Of a DNA stretch of 64,000 nt, positions 43,999 to 51,379 are shown one piece after another. How positions within the stretch are numbered: the stretch's first letter is position 1; every line of letters starts with the position of its first letter. The DNA is from Candidatus Saccharimonadota bacterium (GTDB lineage: Bacteria; Patescibacteriota; Saccharimonadia; Saccharimonadales; Saccharimonadaceae). The translations under genes and the position numbers were made by a program. A model generated the notes under the pieces. That model did no database searches. It was given only the letters and a program-made list of their open reading frames with translations, and was not told the origin of the DNA. The stretch covers positions 245,244 to 309,243 of the forward strand of contig CAJPUO010000001.1 in the NCBI GenBank assembly GCA_905373795.1, in the 5' to 3' direction.

Positions 43999-44282
43999 CA
44001 GATGAAAAACCTCTTTATTTTAGTGAACAAATGAAAAATAAACACGGACAAATGAAATGTGGGAAGTGATAATACAGTGATAGTAACCGTTAAAAGAAAG
44101 AAATTATACGCAGGAAGACCAAAGAGCCAAACAAAAATAAGAACTACCGTATGTACAAAAGAGGAAATTGAATCTAAAGCAATAGGAGGTAGTACGAAAG
44201 ATAAAATGTTAAGCGGAAACAAAATAAGTATCAATCCATGCAGCGCTAACTTAAGAATATTAACCAACGTCACTATAATCAT
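43998..44282 (-). CDS. Hydrophobic phage protein, pVI-like position
   Basis: 94 residues, about three transmembrane helices and a basic end (FTKIKRFFI). Starts in TAATG overlap with the pIII-like gene and overlaps the Zot gene. Position between the adhesin and the assembly ATPase equals that of gene VI in Ff phages, whose product sits with pIII at the virion tip. Assignment is by synteny and hydrophobicity only. Confidence 0.6.
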   Translation of the reverse strand: MIIVTLVNILKLALHGLILILFPLNILSFVLPPIALDSISSFVHTVVLIFVWLFGLPAYNFFLLTVTITVLSLPTFHLSVFIFHLFTKIKRFFI

Positions 44283-45460
44283 TACAATCTGTACTCCATA
44301 AACTTCACAATAAACCGATACCAAATAAATAACGAAACAGTAAAGAGCATAAAACCAGTAAAAGCACGAATAGACTTCATAGATGAATAACCCCCGATCG
44401 CGCGTTCAAACGAGCAAACGTCAGGTGAAAAATAATAACCAAAAACTTTAACGTTCATTATAAGTAGATGATTAAAAGAATTAGGATTTTCAGGAGAAAG
44501 ATAATCAAAAGAAGAATGGCAAAGAGCGTCACCGTGATAAAGAGTACCAGGAAGAAAAGAATGAAATAACGAGCGTAAAAGATCAATGGCGTCAAATATA
44601 GGTTTTAGTGTATTTTGAAAAGAATCGGTAATTTCTGAAAAGTTAAACAAAGATTTCATATCCTCTGGAATAAATAGCCATTTCAGCAGCTGAAGCAACG
44701 AGTTATTCTCTGAAAAGTCAAAAATACCAATAAAGAAAGATGCAATTTTACCAAAGAACTCAAAAATACCCTTGAAAGCTATGCCTATATTTGACATATG
44801 GCACGCCAAATCAATGCCGCAGTCATTGCGCCAATCCTCTAAAGGACCAGAGCCAGAGGTAAGCGAAGAATGCGGTATCCGACCTGAAACGCCATTAGCA
44901 GAAGAATCAAGAGAGTAAACACCAGAGAACATAAAAACTGAAGTATTTTCAGCGCTCACATAAGCCGACGAAGAAGAGTCATAATAATAGAAAAAATCAT
45001 ACTCATATAAAGAATAAGCTGAATAAAAACGACAACCTTCATCTTTATTATTAGAACGTAAAGAAAGAGAATTAGAGTCTTTAATCAACTTAAAACCACA
45101 ATCGCGTTTCTGAGTAAAGTAAACAATCGGGGTACTGTAGGGTTTCGAATTGTATGTGCCATGATAGAGAGTAAGCAAAATAGTACCGCGTTTAAGAGCA
45201 TTTTCGTAATCGCTCTTAAACTTATCAAGAGAAAAAGAATTTTTACCTTTAGAAAAACGCGAGGACATATAAGTAAACCAAGAATTAGTTACATCAATAG
45301 AATCGCCGCCAGGCAGCTGTTTAGTAAGCTTATCAGTAACAGATATCTTATTAACATCAAAACCTGCCTGAGCATTCGCTGTTAACGGATGAAGAGACAT
45401 AAAAAACCCAGCCAGTACCGTGATAAAAAAGAGGAAATACTTTTTTACTGGCTGAGTCAT
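44282..45460 (-). CDS. pIII-like minor coat / receptor-binding protein
   Basis: 392 residues. Signal peptide (about 1-31, cleavage near TANA-QA), an extracytoplasmic region with several cysteines (RDCGFK, DEGCRF, RNDCGIDLACHM, DALCHSS, DVCSFE), an internal hydrophobic stretch (about 230-248) and a C-terminal membrane anchor (FMLFTVSLFIWYRFIVKFM). Order and size correspond to pIII of filamentous phages, which binds the host pilus or receptor and ends assembly. Strong AGGAGG site. It carries the host-range information if the element is a functional phage. Confidence 0.75.
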   Translation of the reverse strand: MTQPVKKYFLFFITVLAGFFMSLHPLTANAQAGFDVNKISVTDKLTKQLPGGDSIDVTNSWFTYMSSRFSKGKNSFSLDKFKSDYENALKRGTILLTLYHGTYNSKPYSTPIVYFTQKRDCGFKLIKDSNSLSLRSNNKDEGCRFYSAYSLYEYDFFYYYDSSSSAYVSAENTSVFMFSGVYSLDSSANGVSGRIPHSSLTSGSGPLEDWRNDCGIDLACHMSNIGIAFKGIFEFFGKIASFFIGIFDFSENNSLLQLLKWLFIPEDMKSLFNFSEITDSFQNTLKPIFDAIDLLRSLFHSFLPGTLYHGDALCHSSFDYLSPENPNSFNHLLIMNVKVFGYYFSPDVCSFERAIGGYSSMKSIRAFTGFMLFTVSLFIWYRFIVKFMEYRL

Positions 45461-45552
45461 TTTTGCCTCCTGTCAGAATAAATAAGACAACAAAGAGCAA
45501 ATCCAAGCAATAAGAATTCAAGTAAAATAAATAAAGACGTTAGTAATATCAT
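45457..45552 (-). CDS. Phage mini-protein, 31 aa, single transmembrane helix
   Basis: MILLTSLFILLEFLLLGFAL then CCLIYSDRRQK. Start overlaps the previous mini-gene stop (ATGATG pattern) and its own TGA overlaps the pIII-like ATG. Size and topology resemble pVII/pIX tip proteins of Ff phages. Confidence 0.5.
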   Translation of the reverse strand: MILLTSLFILLEFLLLGFALCCLIYSDRRQK

Positions 45553-45644
45553 CTATGACCTCTCCTGCGAAAACGAAACTGCAAAGCAATTTGAAGTGAA
45601 ATCCATAACGCGATAATCACGCCAACTTTTTGTTCAAAAGTCAT
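45549..45644 (-). CDS. Phage mini-protein, 31 aa, membrane type
   Basis: MTFEQKVGVIIALWISLQIA then a very basic tail (QFRFRRRGHR). GAGGCC-type site upstream; overlaps both neighbours. Like pVII/pIX in size. Confidence 0.5.
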   Translation of the reverse strand: MTFEQKVGVIIALWISLQIALQFRFRRRGHR

Positions 45645-45741
45645 CAGAGGCCTCCTCGAGAAGAGAGTCAATCTCTTCCTCGGTGTAACCAATTTCAGCA
45701 AACTCATCGATCATCCACTCACGGCCTGATTCTTCCGACAT
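45634..45741 (-). CDS. Phage mini-protein, 35 aa, acidic
   Basis: MSEESGREWMIDEFAEIGYT followed by EEEIDSLLEEASDDF. AAGGTAGG site upstream, 11-bp overlap with the next mini-gene. Soluble and strongly acidic, unlike the others; role unknown. Confidence 0.45.
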   Translation of the reverse strand: MSEESGREWMIDEFAEIGYTEEEIDSLLEEASDDF

Positions 45742-45747
45742 AAAAAC

Positions 45748-45900
45748 CTACCTTATATTTCTTACCGCACCAATTGTAAACTCGTACAGCACGCTAAAAA
45801 TAAATATTAAGCCAGCTAATAGAGCAGTAACTGGCATTAAATAAATAACCATCTCAGCAACTGTAGAAATAATTAGATTGATAATCTCAGAATTAGCCAT
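45748..45900 (-). CDS. Phage mini-protein, 50 aa, membrane type (coat candidate)
   Basis: MANSEIINLIISTVAEMVIY, a hydrophobic core and the basic end GAVRNIR. Overlaps the upstream mini-gene stop. Size and layout would fit a coat protein. Confidence 0.5.
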   Translation of the reverse strand: MANSEIINLIISTVAEMVIYLMPVTALLAGLIFIFSVLYEFTIGAVRNIR

Positions 45901-46051
45901 TATGACTATCCTTATCGTTCAAGGCTTTTTCGCGCATTTCTTGTAACTCTTCATCTGATACCGAGTTACGTTTTGTTGTGATAGCGCCAGAGAATTCAGC
46001 TAGTCTATATGTTAAATACAGATTGATACAGACGAGGATTATAGTGATCAC
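45893..46051 (-). CDS. Phage mini-protein, 52 aa, N-terminal membrane helix
   Basis: GTG start after AGGAG; ITIILVCINLYLTYRLAEFS then a charged tail (SDEELQEMREKALNDKD). First of the overlapping mini-gene series after the major-coat hairpin. Confidence 0.5.
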   Translation of the reverse strand: MITIILVCINLYLTYRLAEFSGAITTKRNSVSDEELQEMREKALNDKDSHNG

Positions 46052-46086
46052 GGATATCTCCTATCTTAATTAAATAATTTCGTGGA

Positions 46087-46124
46087 GGAGGCGAAATAAC
46101 GTTGTCCGATATTCTGTCGCCTCC
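46087..46124 (-). terminator. Stem-loop after the major-coat-like gene
   Basis: Inverted repeat GGAGGCGA/TCGCCTCC with a 22-nt loop, 22 bp after the coat-like gene and without a T-tract. Ff phages have a terminator at the equivalent place, keeping coat transcripts more abundant than downstream ones. Confidence 0.45.
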
Positions 46125-46145
46125 TGTTGCGGTGGACAATAGGTA

Positions 46146-46328
46146 CTAAACTTTACCTTTCATTCCGCGGTTCAACATCCGCCTAGCGAAGTTAATGCCA
46201 AAAATGACAGCAACAACGCCAACAATCATGCCCATGTTGTCAGAAATGGTGGTCGTGATTGTATTGGTGAAAGTTGTAATCGTATCGGTTGGAAAAATGC
46301 TAGCACCAAAGACTAAAAGCGAATTCAT
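46146..46328 (-). CDS. Major-coat-like protein (pVIII-type)
   Basis: 60 residues: polar Thr-rich N-terminus (FPTDTITTFTNTITTTISDN), a Gly/Val-rich transmembrane segment (MGMIVGVVAVIFGIN) and a basic C-terminus (RRMLNRGMKGKV) that would face the DNA. This is the classical layout of filamentous coat proteins. AAGGT site upstream and a stem-loop downstream. Its first 15 residues could act as a short leader. Confidence 0.7.
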   Translation of the reverse strand: MNSLLVFGASIFPTDTITTFTNTITTTISDNMGMIVGVVAVIFGINFARRMLNRGMKGKV

Positions 46329-46386
46329 AATCTTGTTACCTTATAATTAGTTAATATTTAATGCGGATATCGACCTATACCGCTTC

Positions 46387-46668
46387 TCAGAAAGGACGAT
46401 CAGCTGAAAAATCATCAGCTATAGCTAGTAATGCTTTATCATTCTTTCCGATACGTGCTTCAAAAATTGCAGCCTCCTCGCCAACATAAAACTCAACAAC
46501 AAGGCGGGAGTACTTAATAGTGCGACCTGTATCATCCTTAAATTCGCGATCATCGACATAACAACGCGCTATTTTAGAACGCAAGTCAGATGGTAAACGC
46601 CTCGATGACGGCGGTTGCTGTAAAGGTTGTGTTTGCTGCTGTGGTGACTGAGTTGGAAATCCTGCCAT
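46387..46668 (-). CDS. ssDNA-binding-like phage protein
   Basis: 93 residues. A Gln/Pro-rich N-terminus is followed by a compact beta-rich domain (SKIARCYVDDREFKDDTGRT, then KYSRLVVEFYVGEEAAIFEA) in the size range of gpV-type helix-destabilising proteins. GGAGAAAAG site. It is the first gene of the phage transcription unit, next to the right repeat. Assigned from size, position and composition; not a firm homology call. Confidence 0.5.
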   Translation of the reverse strand: MAGFPTQSPQQQTQPLQQPPSSRRLPSDLRSKIARCYVDDREFKDDTGRTIKYSRLVVEFYVGEEAAIFEARIGKNDKALLAIADDFSADRPF

Positions 46669-46701
46669 TTATCTTTTCTCCTATTATTATGGCTTTATTG
46701 T

Positions 46702-46808
46702 TCTGAGGCATGAAAAAACCTCTGCGAATCAAATTGTTCACAGAGGTTTTTATAACTAGTCCTGGTAGCACCGGGTGGACCCGAACCACCGACCTCAGGC
46801 TTATGAGT
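46702..46808. repeat. Right attachment repeat, part of the intact tRNA-Met
   Basis: Second copy of the 107-bp repeat. Here it continues into a complete tRNA-Met, so integration rebuilt the gene using the phage-carried 3' half and terminator. Confidence 0.92.
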
Positions 46809-46839
46809 CCTGCGCTCTAACCAGCTGAGCTACGGTGCC
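46763..46839 (-). tRNA. Elongator tRNA-Met (CAU)
   Basis: 77-nt cloverleaf with encoded CCA, anticodon CAT, acceptor GGCACCG/CGGTGCT (G1-T72 wobble), so not an initiator. The anticodon arm differs from the Ile2-type tRNA at 37.6 kb. Its 3' half and terminator (46715-46750) lie within the phage repeat. Confidence 0.92.
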
Positions 46840-46984
46840 ACGCCTCATGATTGTAACAGATGTGCTTGATTTTTCCAAACCGCCATTGGCGTGTTCTTAT
46901 GGTTTTATGATTCCGCCGAGCGATAATGGCATTACAACGTAGGTTTCGTTCGGCTCTGCGCGTAATTTGTGAGATAATGGTTAT

Positions 46985-47824
46985 GTGAGATATGTCTTAG
47001 CGATCAGCGGCGGGGTTGATTCGGTAGTTCTACTGGATGTAATGTCGCGGACAGAAAAAGATATCGTGGTGGCGCATTTTGACCATGGTATTCGCCAAGA
47101 TTCGGCTGCCGATGCGCGGTTTGTTGAGGCTTTGGCGGCAAAATACCGGGCGCAGTATATCGGTCAGCGGGAAGAACTGGGTGCTGATGCTAGCGAGGCG
47201 CAAGCCCGCGAACGGCGATATGCGTTTTTGAACGATATTGCTGCGGATTTTGGCGGTACTGTAGCGACGGCGCATCATCAGGATGATATTGTCGAGACAG
47301 TGGCGCTAAATCTTTGGCGCGGTGCGCGCTGGCGCGGCTTGGCGGGTATGAGCGATTCGCGGATTCTGCGTCCGCTGAGCAGTTGGACGAAACAGCAGGT
47401 TTATGAATATGCTGCCAAGCACAGATTAGAGTGGTGCGAGGACGAGACTAACAGCAGCGAAAAATACACGCGCAACATTTTACGCCGGCGCATACAGCAG
47501 CAGATAAATCCGGAAGTCCGGTCTGAAATATACGAGTTATGGCGGGCGCAGCGGAAATTGCGGCGTACCCTTGAAGCTGAACTAAAAAGGTTCGACAAAC
47601 AAATTCTGAGCCGGCATTTTTTGATACAAATCGAGGAAAATGTGGCGTTGGAATTATTATATTATTACGTCTTGCGGCATGCCGGCGCGTCGCTTATGAC
47701 TGCTCAGCTGGAGCGAATGCTTGTCGCCATAAAAACCGGTCGTCCCGGGACAGTATGGCAGCTTGGTTCTGGCGCGGTGATGAAATTGATGGCAAGAGAT
47801 GTTATAATAGACGAAGTTGATTAG
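46985..47824 (+). CDS. tilS: tRNA-Ile lysidine synthetase
   Basis: 279 residues with the PP-loop SGGVDS (8-13), HFDHGIRQD and TAHHQDDIVET. It converts C34 of tRNA-Ile2(CAU) to lysidine so that it reads AUA, and its substrate tRNA is encoded at 37574. The C-terminal TilS domains are short, close to a minimal form. GATAAT lies 6 nt before the GTG start (leaderless). Confidence 0.92.
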   Translation: MRYVLAISGGVDSVVLLDVMSRTEKDIVVAHFDHGIRQDSAADARFVEALAAKYRAQYIGQREELGADASEAQARERRYAFLNDIAADFGGTVATAHHQDDIVETVALNLWRGARWRGLAGMSDSRILRPLSSWTKQQVYEYAAKHRLEWCEDETNSSEKYTRNILRRRIQQQINPEVRSEIYELWRAQRKLRRTLEAELKRFDKQILSRHFLIQIEENVALELLYYYVLRHAGASLMTAQLERMLVAIKTGRPGTVWQLGSGAVMKLMARDVIIDEVD

Positions 47825-47848
47825 TATAGGCGAAAGGATTATGCGAGA

Positions 47849-49717
47849 ATGGCTGTTAAGATGCCGAAAAAAAATGGTAAGAACGGAATAAAGCAGGTTG
47901 CGCGATTTGGGTTGTTTTGGGCGATTATAATTTTCGTGGCGCTGATTTTTTATGCAGTTTTATTCCCCGCCGCTAACTTGAAAGAGGCGGCGCTGTCTGA
48001 CGTAGTGCGGCGGGCAAACGAGGGTAAAATTGCTAAGCTGGAAATTCAGGGCAATGACATAAAAGTAACCGGCAAAGATCAAAACAAACCGACTGAGCGT
48101 TCGGTTAAGGAATCGGGTAGTATTTACGAGCAGGGCCTGAATAAGAATGCTAAGGTTGAGGTAAAGGTGATTCCGCCGTCAACTACTGGCGAAACGGTGT
48201 GGAATTTGGCAGTACTGATTTTGCCGGTGCTGATTATTGTGGTGTTTTTCATGTTCATGATGCGCCAGGCCCAAGGGCAGAATAACCAAGCGATGGGCTT
48301 CGGTAAGAGCAAGGCGCGGCTGTACGGCGAGGATAAAGAGAAAATTGTGTTTGAGGACATCGCCGGCAATGATAACGCCAAGCAGGATTTACAAGAGGTT
48401 GTCGATTTCTTAAAGCATCCAAAGAAGTACAAGGAACTAGGCGCTAAGATTCCGAAAGGTGTCTTGCTGGTCGGTAATCCGGGTACTGGTAAAACCATGC
48501 TGGCGCGGGCGGTAGCTGGCGAGGCGGGCGTGCCATTCTTCTCAATCTCTGGATCAGAGTTTGTGGAGATGTTCGTCGGTGTTGGTGCTAGCCGGGTGCG
48601 CGACCTTTTCTCAAAGGCTAAGAAAAATGCGCCGTGTATCGTCTTTATCGACGAGATTGACGCGGTAGGCCGCAAGCGCGGCTCGGGTATGGGCGGCGGC
48701 CATGATGAGCGCGAGCAGACCTTGAACCAGATTCTGGTGGAGATGGATGGCTTTGATGGCGACACTAATGTGATTGTGCTGGCGGCGACTAACCGGGCGG
48801 ACGTGCTCGATCCTGCCCTGCTGCGGCCGGGGCGGTTTGATAGGCGGGTGACAATTACTCTGCCGGAGCGCAAAGATCGCGAGGCAATTCTGAAAGTTCA
48901 CTTTAAGAAAAAGCCGACCGACGAGACGGTTGACCTGGATAAATTGGCGGCCAAGACGGCCGGCTCATCGGGAGCAGATCTCGCCAATATGGCTAACGAA
49001 GCAGCAATTATCGCAGCGCGGCGCAATAAAAAGAAGATTACCAACGATGAACTGACTGAGGCATTTGAGCGGGTAGCGATCGGGCCGGAGCGCAAGGCCA
49101 AGGTAATGAACGACCACGAGAAGGAATTGACAGCATACCACGAGGCGGGCCACGCCATCGTCGGGCACGTCTTGCCAGATTCTGATCCAGTTCACAAGGT
49201 GACGATCATTCCGCGTGGCGGCACCGGTGGCGTCACCTGGTTCTTGCCGCCAGAGGATAAGAGCTACACCAATGTCTATGAGTTCAAGGATATCTTGGCT
49301 CGGGCGATGGGCGGCCGGATCGCTGAGCAGATTATTTACGGCGATGACGGCATTACGACTGGGGCTGGCTCAGACCTGCGTAAAGCCACCGAGATTGCCC
49401 GGGAAATGGTGATTGAGCAGGGTATGGGCAAGAGCTTGCGCGATCAAGTGTTCCACGAAGACAACGGCGGGCTGATGTTTGATAAGATGACCCGCGAGCG
49501 GCCGTACTCGGATGAGACTGCTAAATTGATCGATCAGGAAGTGTCGCAATTGATTAACGAGGCCAAACAACGAGCGATGCTGGTGCTCAAAGCCAACCGT
49601 CCGTTCCTTGACAAATTGGCCGAGGCGCTACTAAAAGACGAGACGTTAGAAGAAACAGCAGTGGATGAGATTCTTAAAGGAACGAAACTGCCAAAGGAAG
49701 CAAAGTTACACGCCTAA
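47849..49717 (+). CDS. ftsH: ATP-dependent zinc metalloprotease FtsH
   Basis: 622 residues. Two N-terminal transmembrane helices (about 19-40 and 120-139), AAA+ module with Walker A GNPGTGKT (about 209-216), Walker B IVFIDEIDAVG and the SRH region, then the M41 protease with HEAGH (about 431-435). It degrades membrane and regulatory proteins. TATAAT near 47807 and GAAAGGA upstream support the start. An alternative ATG nine bases upstream is out of frame. Confidence 0.96.
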   Translation: MAVKMPKKNGKNGIKQVARFGLFWAIIIFVALIFYAVLFPAANLKEAALSDVVRRANEGKIAKLEIQGNDIKVTGKDQNKPTERSVKESGSIYEQGLNKNAKVEVKVIPPSTTGETVWNLAVLILPVLIIVVFFMFMMRQAQGQNNQAMGFGKSKARLYGEDKEKIVFEDIAGNDNAKQDLQEVVDFLKHPKKYKELGAKIPKGVLLVGNPGTGKTMLARAVAGEAGVPFFSISGSEFVEMFVGVGASRVRDLFSKAKKNAPCIVFIDEIDAVGRKRGSGMGGGHDEREQTLNQILVEMDGFDGDTNVIVLAATNRADVLDPALLRPGRFDRRVTITLPERKDREAILKVHFKKKPTDETVDLDKLAAKTAGSSGADLANMANEAAIIAARRNKKKITNDELTEAFERVAIGPERKAKVMNDHEKELTAYHEAGHAIVGHVLPDSDPVHKVTIIPRGGTGGVTWFLPPEDKSYTNVYEFKDILARAMGGRIAEQIIYGDDGITTGAGSDLRKATEIAREMVIEQGMGKSLRDQVFHEDNGGLMFDKMTRERPYSDETAKLIDQEVSQLINEAKQRAMLVLKANRPFLDKLAEALLKDETLEETAVDEILKGTKLPKEAKLHA

Positions 49718-49723
49718 ATTATT

Positions 49724-51379
49724 ATGGGACGCGTCCGGAGAACTGTCGATAAGATCAACCAGCGGCTGACAGTCAAGTTGGCCGCAACCATTTTAGCTGG
49801 CTCAACGCTACTATCAAGCTTGCTGGGATTCTTCCGCGACCGGTTGTTGAATGCGGCGTATATGCCGAGTCCTGAGGCGGGATTGGCTGGCTATCCAGTC
49901 GGCTTGGATGCTTATACGGCGGCGTTTATGGTGCCGGATTTCATGTTTGCCGTGCTGGTGTCCGGCGCATTAAGCGTGACATTTATTCCAGTCTTTAACG
50001 AGCGCTGGATGAAGGGTAATAAACAGTCAGCGTGGCAAATTAGCTCCAGCATGATTAATTTTATGGCGCTGGTGACGCTGGCGGCGAGTATATTGATTAT
50101 CATTTTTGCTGATCCGCTGATGAAATACCTAATTGCGCCGGGTCTGAGCGAATCAGGTCACGCTTTGGCGGTCAGTATGATGCGGGTAATTGCGGTTAAT
50201 CCATTTATTTTTGCCATTGCTTCGGTAATTGCCAGTATTCAGCAGGCGGTCGGGCGGTTTATGTTCTGTGCCCTGGCGCCAATGATTTACAATATCGGCA
50301 TTATCATTGGTACAGTGTGGTTTACTAACGGCATCAATCTGTTCGGCTGGCAGATCTTTGATGGCGGTATTATGGGTGTGGCGCTGGGAGTAGTTCTGGG
50401 GTCGTTCCTACAGTTGATCGTGAGTGCTGTTGGTTTGGTTGGTTTAGGCTTTGATTATAATTTTAAGTTATATTGTCGGAACAGAGGTTTTCGTAAGGTG
50501 CTGTCGCTGCTGCCGGCGCGGTCGGTTGATCAGGGAATGGATTATGTAGTAAGCCTGGTGGAGGTTAACTTGGCGTCGCGGTTGGCGGACGGTACAATTC
50601 GCGCTTATCAGCAGGCGCTGACATTGCATTTAATGCCGATTAATCTTATCGGCGTGGCTATTTCTAATGCCGCCTTTCCGCAGCTAACCGAGCGGCTAGG
50701 CGAAGGAAGACTTGATCTGTTCCAGAAGGATCTACGGTCGCTACTGAGGATTATTTTTTGGATGGCGCTGCCGACGTCGGTTGTGATATTTTTCACGCGC
50801 GGCTATATTGTCCACTTTATTCGCAATACTGGCGATCAGTTGATGGCGGGGATATTAGGCTGCTTGGTGGTGGCGATTCTGTTTCGGACGATTTATCACA
50901 TGGCGGCGCGGGCATTTTATGCGCGGCAGGATACTAAAACGCCGTTGTATATTTCTGTATTCTCTATTTCTTTGAATATTGCTTTGGCGATTATTTTAAC
51001 GATGAACCTTAATATGGGTGCATACGGCTTGGCGTGGGCGCAGTCGACAGTAGCGGTGTTTGAAGTGGTAATACTTTTATTAGTGATGAGCAAGCAGATG
51101 CCGAGGATGTTTAATCGGGCGTTTGTCACGGCTATCGGTAAGATGATTGCCGCCAGTGCAGTAGCTGGCGTAGTGTGCTATATCGGCGTTTCCGTGATGC
51201 CGTTCCGCGATACTGATAGCAGTTTTTTCAGCGCTTTTCCAAAATTTACGATTATTTCAATTTTTAGCTTCGGTGTTTATCTGCTGATGTCTAAGTTGTT
51301 GCGTCTGCCGGAAGTTGATCCGATCTTAAAGAAGGGCAAGAAGCTGCTGTTTGGGCGGCTGGATGGCGTGTGGCGATGA
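49724..51379 (+). CDS. murJ: Lipid II flippase MurJ
   Basis: 551 residues, about 14 transmembrane helices, MurJ/MviN family of the MOP superfamily (GFFRDRLLNAAY near the N-terminus, SVTFIPVFNERW, PARSVDQGMDYVVSL, YAR.DTKTPLYISV). It moves lipid II across the membrane for cell-wall synthesis. Starts 6 bp after ftsH; its TGA overlaps the lepA start (ATGA), so the lepA N-terminal part is translated with it. Confidence 0.92.
   Translation: MGRVRRTVDKINQRLTVKLAATILAGSTLLSSLLGFFRDRLLNAAYMPSPEAGLAGYPVGLDAYTAAFMVPDFMFAVLVSGALSVTFIPVFNERWMKGNKQSAWQISSSMINFMALVTLAASILIIIFADPLMKYLIAPGLSESGHALAVSMMRVIAVNPFIFAIASVIASIQQAVGRFMFCALAPMIYNIGIIIGTVWFTNGINLFGWQIFDGGIMGVALGVVLGSFLQLIVSAVGLVGLGFDYNFKLYCRNRGFRKVLSLLPARSVDQGMDYVVSLVEVNLASRLADGTIRAYQQALTLHLMPINLIGVAISNAAFPQLTERLGEGRLDLFQKDLRSLLRIIFWMALPTSVVIFFTRGYIVHFIRNTGDQLMAGILGCLVVAILFRTIYHMAARAFYARQDTKTPLYISVFSISLNIALAIILTMNLNMGAYGLAWAQSTVAVFEVVILLLVMSKQMPRMFNRAFVTAIGKMIAASAVAGVVCYIGVSVMPFRDTDSSFFSAFPKFTIISIFSFGVYLLMSKLLRLPEVDPILKKGKKLLFGRLDGVWR

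Larger units (their letters stand above)
40709..46808 (-). mobile_element. Integrated inovirus (filamentous phage) in tRNA-Met
   Basis: About 6.1 kb including both repeats, AT-rich, nearly all genes on the minus strand. Order from the tRNA side: ssDNA-binding-like protein, major-coat-like protein, five overlapping mini-genes, pIII-like adhesin, pVI-like membrane protein, Zot/pI ATPase, GC-rich hairpins, HUH replication initiator, then the integrase (all minus), with one small plus-strand gene. This follows the replication-structure-assembly layout of Ff-like phages, and the element is bounded by a 107-bp direct repeat. No secretin (pIV) gene is present, as expected for a single-membrane host. 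Confidence 0.88.

Noticed and set aside
40709..46808. Direct repeats considered as a CRISPR array or insertion-sequence ends
   Set aside because: Only two copies, 6 kb apart, overlapping a tRNA 3' end and terminator: a phage attachment site. No CRISPR array was seen anywhere in the window.
48124..48873. 249-codon minus-strand frame inside ftsH
   Set aside because: Ser/Thr-rich shadow of the conserved AAA+ domain.
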